Part shown: piece by piece, positions 48,374-57,939 of the stretch | Layout of the letters: every line of letters starts with the position of its first letter | Position numbering within the stretch: the first letter of the stretch is position 1 | DNA from: Peptoniphilus sp. KCTC 25270 | Lineage (GTDB): Bacteria; Bacillota; Clostridia; Tissierellales; Peptoniphilaceae | Direction of reading: 5' to 3' | Assembly (NCBI RefSeq): GCF_021012875.1 | Contig: NZ_JAJMZJ010000003.1 | Location: forward strand, 1-64,000 | Length of the DNA stretch: 64,000 nt | Notes under the pieces: generated by a model | Database searches by the model: none | The model's input: only the letters and a program-made list of their open reading frames with translations | What the model was told of the DNA's origin: nothing | Made by a program: the position numbers and the translations under genes

Positions 48374-49075
48374 TTATAAAGAAAATCCCAATAAAGAGGC
48401 TACGCCATAAACAATGACAGGAATGGGGATCGCTGGCAAAAAGTTGGCTACTGGCAAATCTTTTTTATCGAAAAACATTTTGATTCCTATGCCCATTACA
48501 ATAATTCCTCCTGCTGAAGTTAAATCTTGCATTACGGCATCGGTTAAAAAGGGCGCCAATATTTTGGCAAATAGAAAAATAAGAGTTTGTACGCCAAATA
48601 CAGAGATACTACTTAATAAAACCCCTACGCCTAGTGTTGTGGCAAAAATCACAGCAGAAACGCCGTCTAAAATTCCCTTTACCAACAAGGTATCAATATT
48701 TCCTGTAAGTCCCGCTTGCAACGGACCTAAGATTGCCATGGATCCAATGCAATACACCAAGGAAGTAGCAATAAAGGCTGCCATTGGTTTTGGCCCATCT
48801 CCTTTGGCAAATTTTGCGTCAATCCGATTTCCCCATGCGACCAATTTTTCATCGATTTCTAAAGCCTGTCCAATGGCTGCTCCTGCCGTAACGGCACAGA
48901 GCACAACGGGAACTTGTCGAACTTCTAATGCCATTTGAATTCCTAAAAATATAATGCAAAGGCCCAAAGCCGACATCATAAAACTTTGGACTTTATCGCT
49001 GATTCGATTCCCTACCAATAGACCTAAGACGCCGCCTACAACAATTAATATAGAATTTATTATGATCCCTATCAT
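48374..49075 (-). CDS. DUF554 family membrane protein, 233 aa
   Basis: Seven or so membrane helices with many Gly. The N-terminus (GIIINSILIVVGGVLGLLVGNRIS) and GAAIGQALEIDEKL segment fit the DUF554 (YdfK-type) family of unknown function. It follows the glycosylase gene by four bases, so the pair is co-transcribed. Confidence 0.85.
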   Translation of the reverse strand: MIGIIINSILIVVGGVLGLLVGNRISDKVQSFMMSALGLCIIFLGIQMALEVRQVPVVLCAVTAGAAIGQALEIDEKLVAWGNRIDAKFAKGDGPKPMAAFIATSLVYCIGSMAILGPLQAGLTGNIDTLLVKGILDGVSAVIFATTLGVGVLLSSISVFGVQTLIFLFAKILAPFLTDAVMQDLTSAGGIIVMGIGIKMFFDKKDLPVANFLPAIPIPVIVYGVASLLGFSL

Positions 49076-49079
49076 TTTT

Positions 49080-49892
49080 TCACCTCAAAAATGTCTTGTT
49101 TTGAAAGAGAATTTGTTGCACAAGGCCTGCATTCTCTTGAAATTTATTCTGTCCAAATTGTGCCATAGATTCTCGATTGGGAAAAGAACCGTATAATTCC
49201 TCCACGGCTCGTTCCATCCAAACATCTACAGGAAAGCTGTCTTCCTTTCCAAAGCCAAAAAGCAAAATACAATCGGCGGCTTTTTTCCCTACACCAAATA
49301 ATTTTTGTATTTCTTCTAAAGCGCGGGGATATTCCATGGAATGGATTCTATAAAAATCCACTTCCCCCTTTGCAATTTGTTCTGCGCTTCTTACCAAATA
49401 CTTATCTCGATAGCCTGCACCAATGGTTTTCCGCAATTCTTCAGGAGAAATTTCTTTTACTCTTTCTGGTTTTGGCAAAGAATAAAACGTTTCTCCTTGG
49501 ACCGTTTCCAATTTTTCTCCATACTGCTCTCCCAAACGATAGATGGAATTTTGGATTCGCTTCATATTGTTGTTGGTAGACAGCAAAAAAGCCAAGGTCG
49601 CATCCCAGGGATTTTGTCGTAAAATTCGAAGACCCTCACTGTTTTTTAATAGAGGACGAAGTTCTTCTTCCTCTTCCAATTTAGAAAAAATCTGTTGATA
49701 ATCTCGGTTCCATTGAAAAAATTCCTTTAGCGTTTTTTCTTCTCCATGAATTTTCCACTGATTTCCTCTTTCTTCAATAAACCAAAAATCCTCTCCATTT
49801 ACCAGTCCCCATCCCGTATCCAAGGATTTCCAGTGAAAATATTGCCCCGAACGAAGACAGAGTTCTAAATCCAAAAAAGGCGGCTTTTTCAT
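49080..49892 (-). CDS. OGG1-type 8-oxoguanine DNA glycosylase/AP lyase, 270 aa
   Basis: Base-excision repair enzyme. An N-terminal TBP-like region is followed by a helix-hairpin-helix GPD core LFGVGKKAADCILLFGF, where K204 is the likely Schiff-base lysine, and SFPVDVW with D223 as catalytic Asp. The layout is that of the eukaryote/Clostridium-type OGG1. Removal of oxidised guanine fits an anaerobe that meets oxygen. Confidence 0.9.
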   Translation of the reverse strand: MKKPPFLDLELCLRSGQYFHWKSLDTGWGLVNGEDFWFIEERGNQWKIHGEEKTLKEFFQWNRDYQQIFSKLEEEEELRPLLKNSEGLRILRQNPWDATLAFLLSTNNNMKRIQNSIYRLGEQYGEKLETVQGETFYSLPKPERVKEISPEELRKTIGAGYRDKYLVRSAEQIAKGEVDFYRIHSMEYPRALEEIQKLFGVGKKAADCILLFGFGKEDSFPVDVWMERAVEELYGSFPNRESMAQFGQNKFQENAGLVQQILFQNKTFLR

Positions 49893-49920
49893 TATTTTCT
49901 CCTATATTTAGATAATAAGA

Positions 49921-49944
49921 AACCACCGTTATGGTACGGTGGTT
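49921..49944 (-). terminator. rex terminator
   Basis: Perfect 9-bp stem AACCACCGT/ACGGTGGTT with a 6-base loop, overlapping the rex stop codon; the T-run after it is short. Confidence 0.7.
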
Positions 49945-50584
49945 AACGATTCGCTTCGGTTAAATAATAACTCAAAGTCAATAAGCTATCATTCAAACGC
50001 ACACTTTCTACAATTACATCTTCTGGAGCGGATATATCCGTTGGGGCAAAATTCCAAATTCCTTTAATTCCTGCTGCCACCAAACGATCTACAACGGTTT
50101 GTGCGCCTTCTTTTGGCAAGGTAATAATCGCTACTTTGATTTCTGGATGAGCACTTAAATAGTCTTCCATATCCTCAATATCAAGGACGATTCCATGGCC
50201 AACTTCTTTGCCGACAATGTTTTTATCTCTGTCGAATAAAGCCACAATATCGAATCCGCTTTCTTCAAATCCTTTATAACAGCTAATTACAGATCCCAAG
50301 CGTCCAGCCCCTACAACAATGGACTTGTATACCATTGAAATCCCTAAAATCTTTTCGATTTCTTCTCGTAATAAAGTAACTTTGTATCCGTAGCCCTGTT
50401 GTCCAAATCCTCCAAAGTTGTTAAAATCTTGACGAATTTGTGATGCAGTAAATCCTGTAAGGTTGCTTAGTTCTTGGGAAGAAACTCTATCTTCTCCATT
50501 TTCTAATAGCTCCGTTAAATAGCGATGATATTTTGGTAAGCGACGGATAACCGTTTCCGAGACTTTGTTTTTGTTTTTTTCCAT
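49943..50584 (-). CDS. rex: redox-sensing transcriptional repressor Rex, 213 aa
   Basis: NADH/NAD+ sensor that represses fermentation genes. The N-terminal winged helix (SSQELSNLTGFTASQIRQDFNNFG) and the C-terminal Rossmann domain (VVGAGRLGSVISC, FAPTDI) are complete. The ATG at 50584 has GGGAGG nine bases upstream; the frame extends to a TTG at 50602 that overlaps this site. Likely targets in this window are the thl-crt-hbd and acyl-CoA dehydrogenase genes, but I saw no convincing Rex site there. Confidence 0.95.
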   Translation of the reverse strand: MEKNKNKVSETVIRRLPKYHRYLTELLENGEDRVSSQELSNLTGFTASQIRQDFNNFGGFGQQGYGYKVTLLREEIEKILGISMVYKSIVVGAGRLGSVISCYKGFEESGFDIVALFDRDKNIVGKEVGHGIVLDIEDMEDYLSAHPEIKVAIITLPKEGAQTVVDRLVAAGIKGIWNFAPTDISAPEDVIVESVRLNDSLLTLSYYLTEANR

Positions 50585-50757
50585 AATGTTGCAACCTCCC
50601 AAATCTATAATGAAATATAAATGCCTTGTTAGTTAAATTTTTACCTATGTATTTAGTATACTCGATTTCCCTACAATTGAAAAGGGATTACGAAGAGTTT
50701 TGTCAATACTTTTCATTTTTTTTCAAATCTGATATATTGAAAGGAAGGAGGCAGAAC

Positions 50758-52656
50758 GTGGCATTTGTAACTGTATCAAATTTATCAAAAACCTATGTAG
50801 CAGATCCTATTTTTGAGGATCTGTCCTTTCGTATAGAAGCAGGAGAAAAAGTTGGCCTAATTGGAAACAACGGAACGGGAAAAACGACTCTTATGGAAAT
50901 CTTAGCCGATATTATTGGAAAAGATTCTGGCGAAGTCCGATATCAAAAAGATTTGGAAATCGGCTATCTTTCCCAACACGCAACCGTTGAAGATGAGGCG
51001 ACGGTCTATGATTCCTGTATGGAAAATTTTCGAGATTTAATAGAACTGGAAAAACAACTTCGAAATATGGAAGAAGAAATGAGCCATTTACAAGGGGATG
51101 AATTGGAAATTCACATGAATCGTTATTCCCGAAAAATGGAATATTTCGAAGAAAAGGGGGGATACGGTCGAGAATCTGCCGTTCGAGGAACCTTGATTGG
51201 ATTGGGATTTAAGGAATCTGAATTCTCTCAAAAAGCCTCTACCCTTTCTGGTGGACAAAAATCTCGATTGGCCTTGGCAAAACTCCTTTTAAGAAAACCG
51301 GACTTGCTATTGTTGGACGAGCCCACCAACCATTTGGATATTGATGCCATTACTTGGTTGGAAAAATTCTTAGTGGATTTTAAGGGAGCACTACTTTTAA
51401 TCAGCCATGACCGGTATTTCTTAGATCGTATTGTCAATCGTATTTTACTTTTGGAAAACAAAAAACTCTATTCCTACAATGGGGATTATAGCACCTATGT
51501 TGTTAAGAGAAAACGAGATTTGGAAGAGCGGGCCCGAGCCTATGCCAACCAACAAAAGGAAATCAAGCGTCAAGAGGAGATCATCAAACGCTACACGTCT
51601 TGGAATCGAGAACGTTCCTTAAAAGCGGCTCGCAGCCGCCAAAAAATGTTGGATAAAATCGAAAGAATCGAAGATGTGGAGCATACCCAATCAGCGAAAA
51701 TCTATTTTGAACCGAGGAAACCTAGTGGAAAAGATGTATTATTAGTAGAAAATCTTACGAAGGAATTTCCTGACAAACCTCTTTTTACGGATATTTCTTT
51801 TCCTATTTATAAAGGGGAGAGAGTGGGATTAATTGGTCCAAATGGCGTAGGAAAAACGACTCTTCTTCGAATTCTACGGGGGGAGGCTCAAGCCACACGG
51901 GGAGAATTTCATCTTGGTACGGGGGTAGAAATGGCCTATTTTGATCAAGAGATGATCAACTTAGACGATAGCAAAACCGTTATGGAAGAAATTTGGGACA
52001 AATATCCTCAATTGGATCATTACCAAATCCGAACCTATTTGGCGCAGTTTTTGTTCACGGGAGACGATTTGCTAAAACAAGTGGGAGATTTATCCGGTGG
52101 CGAAAAGGGTCGTTTGAGTTTGTTAGAGCTTATGTTAAGTCAAGGAAATTTCTTGCTACTAGACGAACCGACCAACCATTTGGATATTGATAGCAAAGAA
52201 ATTTTGGAAGAGGCTTTGAATAAATATACGGGCACGATTTTAACCATCAGTCATGACCGATGTTTTCTCAACAACGTAGCCACTAAAATCATTGCTCTAG
52301 GCCCAGAGGGAATTCTTTTGGTAGAGGGGAACTACGATTATTATCTTCAAAAACTGGAAGAATTAAAGGAGCCAGAAAAAGAGGAAATGATAAAAACTCG
52401 CACCGATGTGGACCGAGAAAAGAAAGAATCCCGGGAACAGAGAAAAGAAAAACGAAAACAACAGGCGCTGCTTCGAGATTTGGAAGGGAAAATTTCAGAA
52501 TTGGAGGAATCCATTGAGACATTGGATGAACAATTGGCGAATCCTTCTACCTATGATGACCATGAAGCGGCCCTAAACATTCATCGAGAGAGAGAAAATT
52601 TGCAAAAAGAATTGGACGAAGTCTATGGAAAATGGGTTGAATCCATGGAAGAATAA
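50758..52656 (+). CDS. ABC-F family ATPase, 632 aa
   Basis: Soluble ribosome-acting ATPase with two nucleotide-binding domains (Walker A GNNGTGKT and GPNGVGKT; signatures LSGGQKSRLALAKLLL and LSGGEKGRLSLLELML), the P-site-tRNA-interaction linker between them and a C-terminal coiled coil (about 540-630), as in YdiF/Uup. It has no membrane part. GTG 50758 is chosen because GGAGG lies directly upstream; the open frame back to 50626 has no ribosome site. Whether it is a housekeeping translation factor or an antibiotic-protection protein cannot be told. Confidence 0.92.
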   Translation: MAFVTVSNLSKTYVADPIFEDLSFRIEAGEKVGLIGNNGTGKTTLMEILADIIGKDSGEVRYQKDLEIGYLSQHATVEDEATVYDSCMENFRDLIELEKQLRNMEEEMSHLQGDELEIHMNRYSRKMEYFEEKGGYGRESAVRGTLIGLGFKESEFSQKASTLSGGQKSRLALAKLLLRKPDLLLLDEPTNHLDIDAITWLEKFLVDFKGALLLISHDRYFLDRIVNRILLLENKKLYSYNGDYSTYVVKRKRDLEERARAYANQQKEIKRQEEIIKRYTSWNRERSLKAARSRQKMLDKIERIEDVEHTQSAKIYFEPRKPSGKDVLLVENLTKEFPDKPLFTDISFPIYKGERVGLIGPNGVGKTTLLRILRGEAQATRGEFHLGTGVEMAYFDQEMINLDDSKTVMEEIWDKYPQLDHYQIRTYLAQFLFTGDDLLKQVGDLSGGEKGRLSLLELMLSQGNFLLLDEPTNHLDIDSKEILEEALNKYTGTILTISHDRCFLNNVATKIIALGPEGILLVEGNYDYYLQKLEELKEPEKEEMIKTRTDVDREKKESREQRKEKRKQQALLRDLEGKISELEESIETLDEQLANPSTYDDHEAALNIHRERENLQKELDEVYGKWVESMEE

Positions 52657-52682
52657 GCACCTGGAAAAGGTGCTTATTTTTT
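52652..52682 (+). terminator. terminator of the ABC-F gene
   Basis: Perfect 10-bp stem AATAAGCACC/GGTGCTTATT with a 7-base loop, followed by seven T. Confidence 0.9.
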
Positions 52683-52763
52683 TGCACTCTTGCACTTTTT
52701 ATTGGGATTATCATTTAGAAATTTGTAAATATTATTTTCATCTCATTTTCTTTCTGGAAAATA

Positions 52764-53030
52764 TTAACCACACTTTCCACAGTTTTATCCACCGTTATCC
52801 CCCTAATTTATCGTTTTCCACAAACTTATCCACATTATCCACAGACTTATGCACGGTTTTCCCGTGGATAAACCTTATTTTGTTTATTTTCTATCTTAGC
52901 CTTGATTTTACAGTCTTTTTACATTCATTGCACTTTTTGCCCTTTTCTTCCCCTACTTTATCATTATCATTACCATATATTTTTAATTCTTTTTAGATAT
53001 TGATGGGTTAGAAAATTTTATCCATTTGGC
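52764..53030. other. DnaA-box cluster with AT-rich flank, oriC-like
   Basis: The 435-base gap between two genes carries about nine DnaA-box-like 9-mers. Two perfect TTATCCACA stand head to tail at 52826-52834 and 52835-52843. Near matches are at 52764 (TTAACCACA), 52785 (TTATCCACC), 52795 (TTATCCCCC), 52814 (TTTTCCACA), 52847 (TTATGCACG), 52863-52871 on the other strand, and 53018 (TTATCCATT). An AT-rich tract with 6-base repeats (TTATCATTATCATTA) follows. This is the layout of a replication origin or a DnaA-titration site. No dnaA or dnaN is in the window. Confidence 0.8.
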
Positions 53031-53050
53031 AAAAGCTTTTTTCCCATAAA

Positions 53051-53085
53051 AAAACTGCCAAGAATTTTTCTTTCTTCGCAGTTTT
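53051..53085 (-). terminator. tsaD operon terminator
   Basis: Stem AAAACTGC-x-AAGAA/TTCTT-x-GCAGTTTT with a 7-base loop, then T-run on the minus strand. Confidence 0.8.
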
Positions 53086-53091
53086 TTCTTT

Positions 53092-54117
53092 TTATTCTTT
53101 TTCCAATCCTAAATTGGGATCCGCATAGACTATATTTTCTCGATTTTTAGAATGATATTCATAGTATCCAGCACTGGCAATCATGGCTGCGTTATCTGTA
53201 CACAAAATGGAATCGGGATAATAAATCGTAAATCCTTCCTTCTCCCCTCGCTCTTCCATGGCTTTTCGCAAAGCCGAATTGGCACTAACGCCACCGGCCA
53301 AAACAATGGTTTTCTCTCCCGTTTCATAGGCCAAATGATAGGTTTTTTCTACCAAAACCTCCACTACGGCATCTTGGAAAGAACGGGCCATGTTTTCTGG
53401 AACGATTTCTATTCCCTTTTGTTTGGCAATATTCAATTCGTTTAATACGGCTGTTTTTAGTCCTGAAAAACTAAAATCGTAACTATCTTTTTCTAACCAA
53501 ACTCGTGGCAAATCGTAGGTAGGTTCTCCTTCTTTGGCCAATTTGTCAATAATGGGACCGCCTGGATAGCCAATTCCCATGGCTCGGGCTACTTTATCAA
53601 AGGCTTCCCCTGCGGCATCATCTCGAGTTCTGCCATACAAAGTGAAATCTACGTAATCATTTACGTGGATCAAATAGCTATGTCCCCCTGAAACAATTAG
53701 CCCCACAAAAGGCGGTTCCAATTGGGGATGGGTAATATAGTTGGCGCAAATATGTCCTTTAATGTGATTTACACCTACAAATGGTTTGTTTAGAGCCAAA
53801 GCCAAAGTTCGCCCGGCTGTTAATCCTACCAATAGGGCGCCAATTAACCCTGGTCCCCTTGTGGCTGTAATTAAATCAATGTCTTCATATCCTATTCCTG
53901 CTTTTTCCATGGCAATATCCAAAACAGGACTGATGCTGCTAACGTGTTTTCGAGAGGCAATTTCTGGTACAACCCCTCCAAACAACCGATGAATTTCAAT
54001 TTGAGAAGAAATCTCGTTGGATAAAACTTCTCTTCCGTCCTTTACAATAGAAACCGAAGTTTCGTCACAAGAAGATTCAAATCCTAAGGTAATCAATCCT
54101 CTCACCACCTTTTCCAC
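53092..54117 (-). CDS. tsaD: tRNA N6-adenosine threonylcarbamoyltransferase TsaD, 341 aa
   Basis: Transfers the threonylcarbamoyl group to A37 of tRNAs reading ANN codons, in complex with TsaB and TsaE. The motifs GFESSCDETS, the metal-binding HIKGHICANY and LIVSGGHSYLI are present. The listed ATG overlaps rimI; a TTG seven codons later gives the family-typical start MITLGFESSCDE and has GGTGG upstream, so the true start may be there. Confidence 0.97.
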   Translation of the reverse strand: MEKVVRGLITLGFESSCDETSVSIVKDGREVLSNEISSQIEIHRLFGGVVPEIASRKHVSSISPVLDIAMEKAGIGYEDIDLITATRGPGLIGALLVGLTAGRTLALALNKPFVGVNHIKGHICANYITHPQLEPPFVGLIVSGGHSYLIHVNDYVDFTLYGRTRDDAAGEAFDKVARAMGIGYPGGPIIDKLAKEGEPTYDLPRVWLEKDSYDFSFSGLKTAVLNELNIAKQKGIEIVPENMARSFQDAVVEVLVEKTYHLAYETGEKTIVLAGGVSANSALRKAMEERGEKEGFTIYYPDSILCTDNAAMIASAGYYEYHSKNRENIVYADPNLGLEKE

Positions 54118-54548
54118 AATATAAGTGCATCTTTATGCACGTCTTGATAATAATTTTTCCGCACCCCTTCTACTTCAAATCCCAAGGAACGATAGAGCCC
54201 AATGGCAACGTAGTTGTCTTCCCGAACTTCTAAGGTTGCAAACCGCGCTCCTTTTTCATACAAAGCAAAAAGAAAGTGATTCATTAAATATTTCGAAAAT
54301 CCTTGGCCACGATATTCTTGGTCAATGGCTACATTTCCAATATGGGCTTCATCAATGAGTAAATAGGCTCCTGCGTATCCAATAACAATATCAGAAATGG
54401 TTAAAACTTCATAATGAGCCAAGGGATTTTTTATTTCCAATTCAAAATTTTTCCGAGACCAGGGATTGGAGAAGCTTTCTTCTTCAATGGCCATGATTTG
54501 GTCAATATCTTCCAAAGTGGCCGGTCTTGTTTTAAGCATCTTCTCCAT
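54102..54548 (-). CDS. rimI: ribosomal-protein-S18-alanine N-acetyltransferase RimI, 148 aa
   Basis: GNAT-fold acetyltransferase. The acetyl-CoA loop is DQEYRGQGFSKYL and the C-terminal GLYRSLGFEVEGVRKNYY pattern is typical of RimI. It lies between tsaB and tsaD with overlaps of 17 and 16 bases, the standard Firmicute order. Confidence 0.93.
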   Translation of the reverse strand: MEKMLKTRPATLEDIDQIMAIEEESFSNPWSRKNFELEIKNPLAHYEVLTISDIVIGYAGAYLLIDEAHIGNVAIDQEYRGQGFSKYLMNHFLFALYEKGARFATLEVREDNYVAIGLYRSLGFEVEGVRKNYYQDVHKDALILWKRW

Positions 54549-55233
54549 GTTTTCTCCTATATTCTCGCATAGCTTGAGAAGGACGTACGTAGTTTGGTTC
54601 CAATTCGTAGAGATTGTCGCTTCCCTCTTCTTGGAATTTTCTCTGTGCCAAAATCCCTACCGAAGTTCCACGAATTTTTCCATTGTTTGGAGATACGAAG
54701 ATACTCTCTGGAAGACTTTCCTTTAACTCTTCCCGCGCCACATCCAGTCCATCTCCAATAAATACGACTTCTCCATATTCTTTGGCTTCTTCTATAATAG
54801 AAGAAATATCCACGGCATCATCTTTCTTATGACAAATTACTGTCCCTGCTTTTTTCTCATAAATTCCACGATACAAACGATGGCGGCGAGCGTCTAAAAC
54901 GGGAATCACAATTCCTTCTCCGTCCCATTGTTCTACTAAGGCTTCCAAAGAAGAAACGCCTTTTACCGGAATTCCCAAAACTTGTCCTAGAATTTTTGCT
55001 GTGGTTACGGCAATACGAAGGCCTGTGAAAGACCCTGGCCCCGTTCCAACGGCAACCAAATCCATTTCGTTTACTTTCAGATTCAAATGTTTCATCATTT
55101 CTTCTACCATGTCCAACATGGATTCCGAATGACGAATGTGTCCTTGCAATTGAAATTCCGATAACAAAACGTCCTCTTCCAAAACTCCAACTGCAACGGT
55201 CATTGTGGATGTATCAAAGGCGATGGTTTTCAA
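54532..55233 (-). CDS. tsaB: TsaB, threonylcarbamoyladenosine synthesis partner, 233 aa
   Basis: Inactive ASKHA-fold partner of TsaD. FDTSTMTVAVGV at the start and TGPGSFTGLRIAVTTAK are the family marks. It overlaps tsaE by 20 bases and rimI by 17. Confidence 0.95.
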   Translation of the reverse strand: MKTIAFDTSTMTVAVGVLEEDVLLSEFQLQGHIRHSESMLDMVEEMMKHLNLKVNEMDLVAVGTGPGSFTGLRIAVTTAKILGQVLGIPVKGVSSLEALVEQWDGEGIVIPVLDARRHRLYRGIYEKKAGTVICHKKDDAVDISSIIEEAKEYGEVVFIGDGLDVAREELKESLPESIFVSPNNGKIRGTSVGILAQRKFQEEGSDNLYELEPNYVRPSQAMREYRRKHGEDA

Positions 55234-55678
55234 ATTCCTTCAACTCCTTTTCCAATTCTTTGCTACGAGAGCCAGTTCCTTCTATGGTAAGGCTACGTTC
55301 CTCCTGGCTATCTCGACTCCATTCCAAAATCAAAAGATCTTCGGGCAGAGCATCCATTACCAAATCCGCCCATTCAATAACGGAAACGCCAGGAGCATCA
55401 ATGTATTCTTCGCCCCCAATTTCGTAAAAAGCCTCGGGGGTTTCCAAGCGATAGGCGTCAAAGTGATAAAGGGGAATCTCTCCCTCATATATATTAATCA
55501 AAGTAAAAGTAGCACTAGAAACCACCTCATCAATTCCCATTCCCTTTGCCATGGCTTGGGTAAAGGTGGTTTTTCCACTTCCCAAATCACCAATTAAAGC
55601 AATGCAATCGTAAGGTTTTACTATCGTTCCTAAAAACTCGCCCACTTTTCTTGTTTCTTCAATATTTTTTAGTTTCAT
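55214..55678 (-). CDS. tsaE: TsaE, threonylcarbamoyladenosine synthesis ATPase, 154 aa
   Basis: Small P-loop ATPase that drives the TsaB-TsaD cycle. The Walker A is GDLGSGKTTFTQAMAKG, followed by SATFTLINIYEG and HFDAYRLETPE. ATG 55678 has AGGAGG upstream; the frame back to 55717 lacks a site. Confidence 0.95.
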   Translation of the reverse strand: MKLKNIEETRKVGEFLGTIVKPYDCIALIGDLGSGKTTFTQAMAKGMGIDEVVSSATFTLINIYEGEIPLYHFDAYRLETPEAFYEIGGEEYIDAPGVSVIEWADLVMDALPEDLLILEWSRDSQEERSLTIEGTGSRSKELEKELKEFENHRL

Positions 55679-55730
55679 ACTTCCTCCTATCCCTTTATTA
55701 TATCGAAATCTAACCAAAAGGGGAAATAGA

Positions 55731-55754
55731 AAAGGCCAGCTTTTGCTGACCTTT
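55731..55754 (-). terminator. htrA terminator
   Basis: Stem AAAGGxCAGC/GCTGxCCTTT with a TTTT loop, right after the htrA stop codon at 55763. Confidence 0.75.
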
Positions 55755-55762
55755 GTCTGTTT

Positions 55763-57115
55763 TTATTGTTCCCTTTGAGAATCTTCTCCTTGGAAAGGAA
55801 CCAAAGAATTCATCCCTTGTTCTTGTTTGGGAACTTTGTAATCTGAAAATTCCAATTCCAAAACTTTTTCTTCCCCATTTCGAGAAATGGTAAGTTTCAC
55901 TTTATCTCCTGGTTTGTAATTGTACAAATCTCTTCGCAATTCCCCCATACTCGTAAGATCTCGGTCTCCTAGTTTCATAATGATATCGTTGGTTTGAAGA
56001 CCCGCATTGGCTGCCGGACTATTTTCCTCTACTCCCGCTACTACAACACCTTTTCCATTTGTTTTTAGATCCATGCGATATTGCTTTTCTACAGCAGAAA
56101 CGCTAACGCCGCTAATTCCCATAGAAACCGCTTCATAAGAACCTGTTTTCATAACTTGTTCAATAATTGGCATTACGCTATCAATTGGTAGGGAGAATCC
56201 CAATCCTTCTGCCGTGTTGATTTTTACCGTATTGATTCCAATGACTTTTCCTTCTTTATTTAGCAAAGGACCGCCGCTGTTTCCACTATTGATGGATGCA
56301 TCCGTTTGGATTAAGCCATCCATATAATTTCCTTCCACTTCTCCAATGTTACGGTTTAATCCTGAAATGACACCAGAAGTTACTGTACGTTGAAAATCTA
56401 AGCCCAAAGGATTTCCAATGGCAACGGCTAATTCACCGATTTTCAAATCTTCACTACTTCCGATTTCCATTGTTGGAAGCCCCGTACGGTCTATTTTCAC
56501 CAAACCAATATCCAAGGTGCTATCAGCCCAGACAACTTTTCCTTCCGCCTCTGTTCCATTATTTAACAAAACATGAACGGTATCTCCTGTTTTTCCTACC
56601 ACATGGGCATTGGAAACAATGTATCCATCTTCTGAAATAATAAATCCAGAGCCAGAACCTTCTACAGCCATGGGACCAAAGGCAGTCATTTGTGTTGCTT
56701 TTGCTGTAATTCCCACAACTGAAGGGGTTGCTTTTTGGGCAACAGCTTCTACATTGGATACAGTGTCTTTTGCGTCAATGGTAATATTTTGTGGGGCTTC
56801 ATTGGGCATCGTTTTGGAAAAAGCCATCCAAGAAACGCCTCCTCCAATAGCGCCTCCCAATAGAGAAAAAATCAGAGCCCATAGAACGAAACTCTTCCCT
56901 CTCTTCTTTTTTCTCTTTGAAACTGGTGGATGAAACATTTCTTCTTTATTTTTTTCAAAAGGATCTTTTTCTTCGTGAACCCTTCTTTCCTCTTCTTGTT
57001 TTTCCTCTTTCAAAGAATATTCATCTGACCCCAAGGGGATGGCTTCGTTTATTTTTTCTCCATCCTGTTTTAATGTATCGTCGTTTTCGTTATGATTTAC
57101 AAATTTATCGTCCAT
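55763..57115 (-). CDS. HtrA/DegP-like membrane-anchored serine protease with PDZ domain, 450 aa
   Basis: Envelope quality-control protease. A charged cytoplasmic tail (1-73) is followed by one membrane helix (75-99), a trypsin-like domain with H171 (SNAHVVG), D202 (STLDIGLVKI) and S280 (INSGNSGGPL), and one PDZ domain (about 345-435). This is the layout of HtrA/HtrB of Firmicutes. It is transcribed alone. Confidence 0.95.
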   Translation of the reverse strand: MDDKFVNHNENDDTLKQDGEKINEAIPLGSDEYSLKEEKQEEERRVHEEKDPFEKNKEEMFHPPVSKRKKKRGKSFVLWALIFSLLGGAIGGGVSWMAFSKTMPNEAPQNITIDAKDTVSNVEAVAQKATPSVVGITAKATQMTAFGPMAVEGSGSGFIISEDGYIVSNAHVVGKTGDTVHVLLNNGTEAEGKVVWADSTLDIGLVKIDRTGLPTMEIGSSEDLKIGELAVAIGNPLGLDFQRTVTSGVISGLNRNIGEVEGNYMDGLIQTDASINSGNSGGPLLNKEGKVIGINTVKINTAEGLGFSLPIDSVMPIIEQVMKTGSYEAVSMGISGVSVSAVEKQYRMDLKTNGKGVVVAGVEENSPAANAGLQTNDIIMKLGDRDLTSMGELRRDLYNYKPGDKVKLTISRNGEEKVLELEFSDYKVPKQEQGMNSLVPFQGEDSQREQ

Positions 57116-57249
57116 AAAATATTCTCCTTTCCTAACAAATTTATCGTAGTTATAGAATACCCCTAATACTTGAATTTCTTATGAATAAATGTGAATGAAT
57201 GATGAATTTATTATGGATTGGGTATAAACTTCCTAGAAGGAGGGTGCCC

Positions 57250-57924
57250 ATGAAAGTAAAATTTATACATCATAGCTGCTATACCATTGAACTGGAAAAA
57301 ACAATTATTGTATTCGACTATACGGAAGGAGAACTCTTACTTCCAAAAGATAAAGATTTAATTTTTGTTGTTACCCATGGACATGGAGATCATTTCCATC
57401 CAAATATATTCCAATACAAAAATCGAGCCAAGTATTTAATTTCCACCCATGTGGAAAGTGGATCCAAAGAGGCAGATATTACGTGGATTTCTCCCGATGA
57501 AGAAAAATCCATTGACGATATAAAATTCCACGCCTATGGCTCTACCGATGAAGGCATTAGCGTGTTAGTAGAAGCAGAAGGAAAAAATTTATATCATAGT
57601 GGAGATTTGAATTTTTGGCTTTGGCCAAGATATATGGCAGAAGACATTAAAAATATGGCCCATGAATTTATGGGAGAGGTGGACAAAGCAAAGGATTTTG
57701 CCCCTATTGATGTATTAATGGCCGTTGTGGACCCTAGAATGGGGGATTATTACCATTTAACCGGACAATATTTCTTAAAAACTCTTACCCCCAAGCACTT
57801 TTTTCCTTTACACCTTTGGGAAGACTTCGCCTTATCTGAAACTTTTGCAAAACGGTTTCAAAAGGAGTTTTCAAATAGCAACATCCACTCCATTAAGGGA
57901 GATGGAGAAGAATTTATCTTATAA
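57250..57924 (+). CDS. MBL-fold metallo-hydrolase, 224 aa
   Basis: UlaG/YtkL-like metal-dependent hydrolase with the core motif THGHGDHFHP and DYTEGELL. Later His/Asp ligands are in YHSGDLNFW and FPLHLWEDF. The ATG at 57250 follows GGAGGG; the open frame back to 57199 has no site. Substrate unknown. It starts a two-gene unit with the nitroreductase. Confidence 0.85.
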   Translation: MKVKFIHHSCYTIELEKTIIVFDYTEGELLLPKDKDLIFVVTHGHGDHFHPNIFQYKNRAKYLISTHVESGSKEADITWISPDEEKSIDDIKFHAYGSTDEGISVLVEAEGKNLYHSGDLNFWLWPRYMAEDIKNMAHEFMGEVDKAKDFAPIDVLMAVVDPRMGDYYHLTGQYFLKTLTPKHFFPLHLWEDFALSETFAKRFQKEFSNSNIHSIKGDGEEFIL

Positions 57925-57939
57925 TTTTAGGAGGATAGA

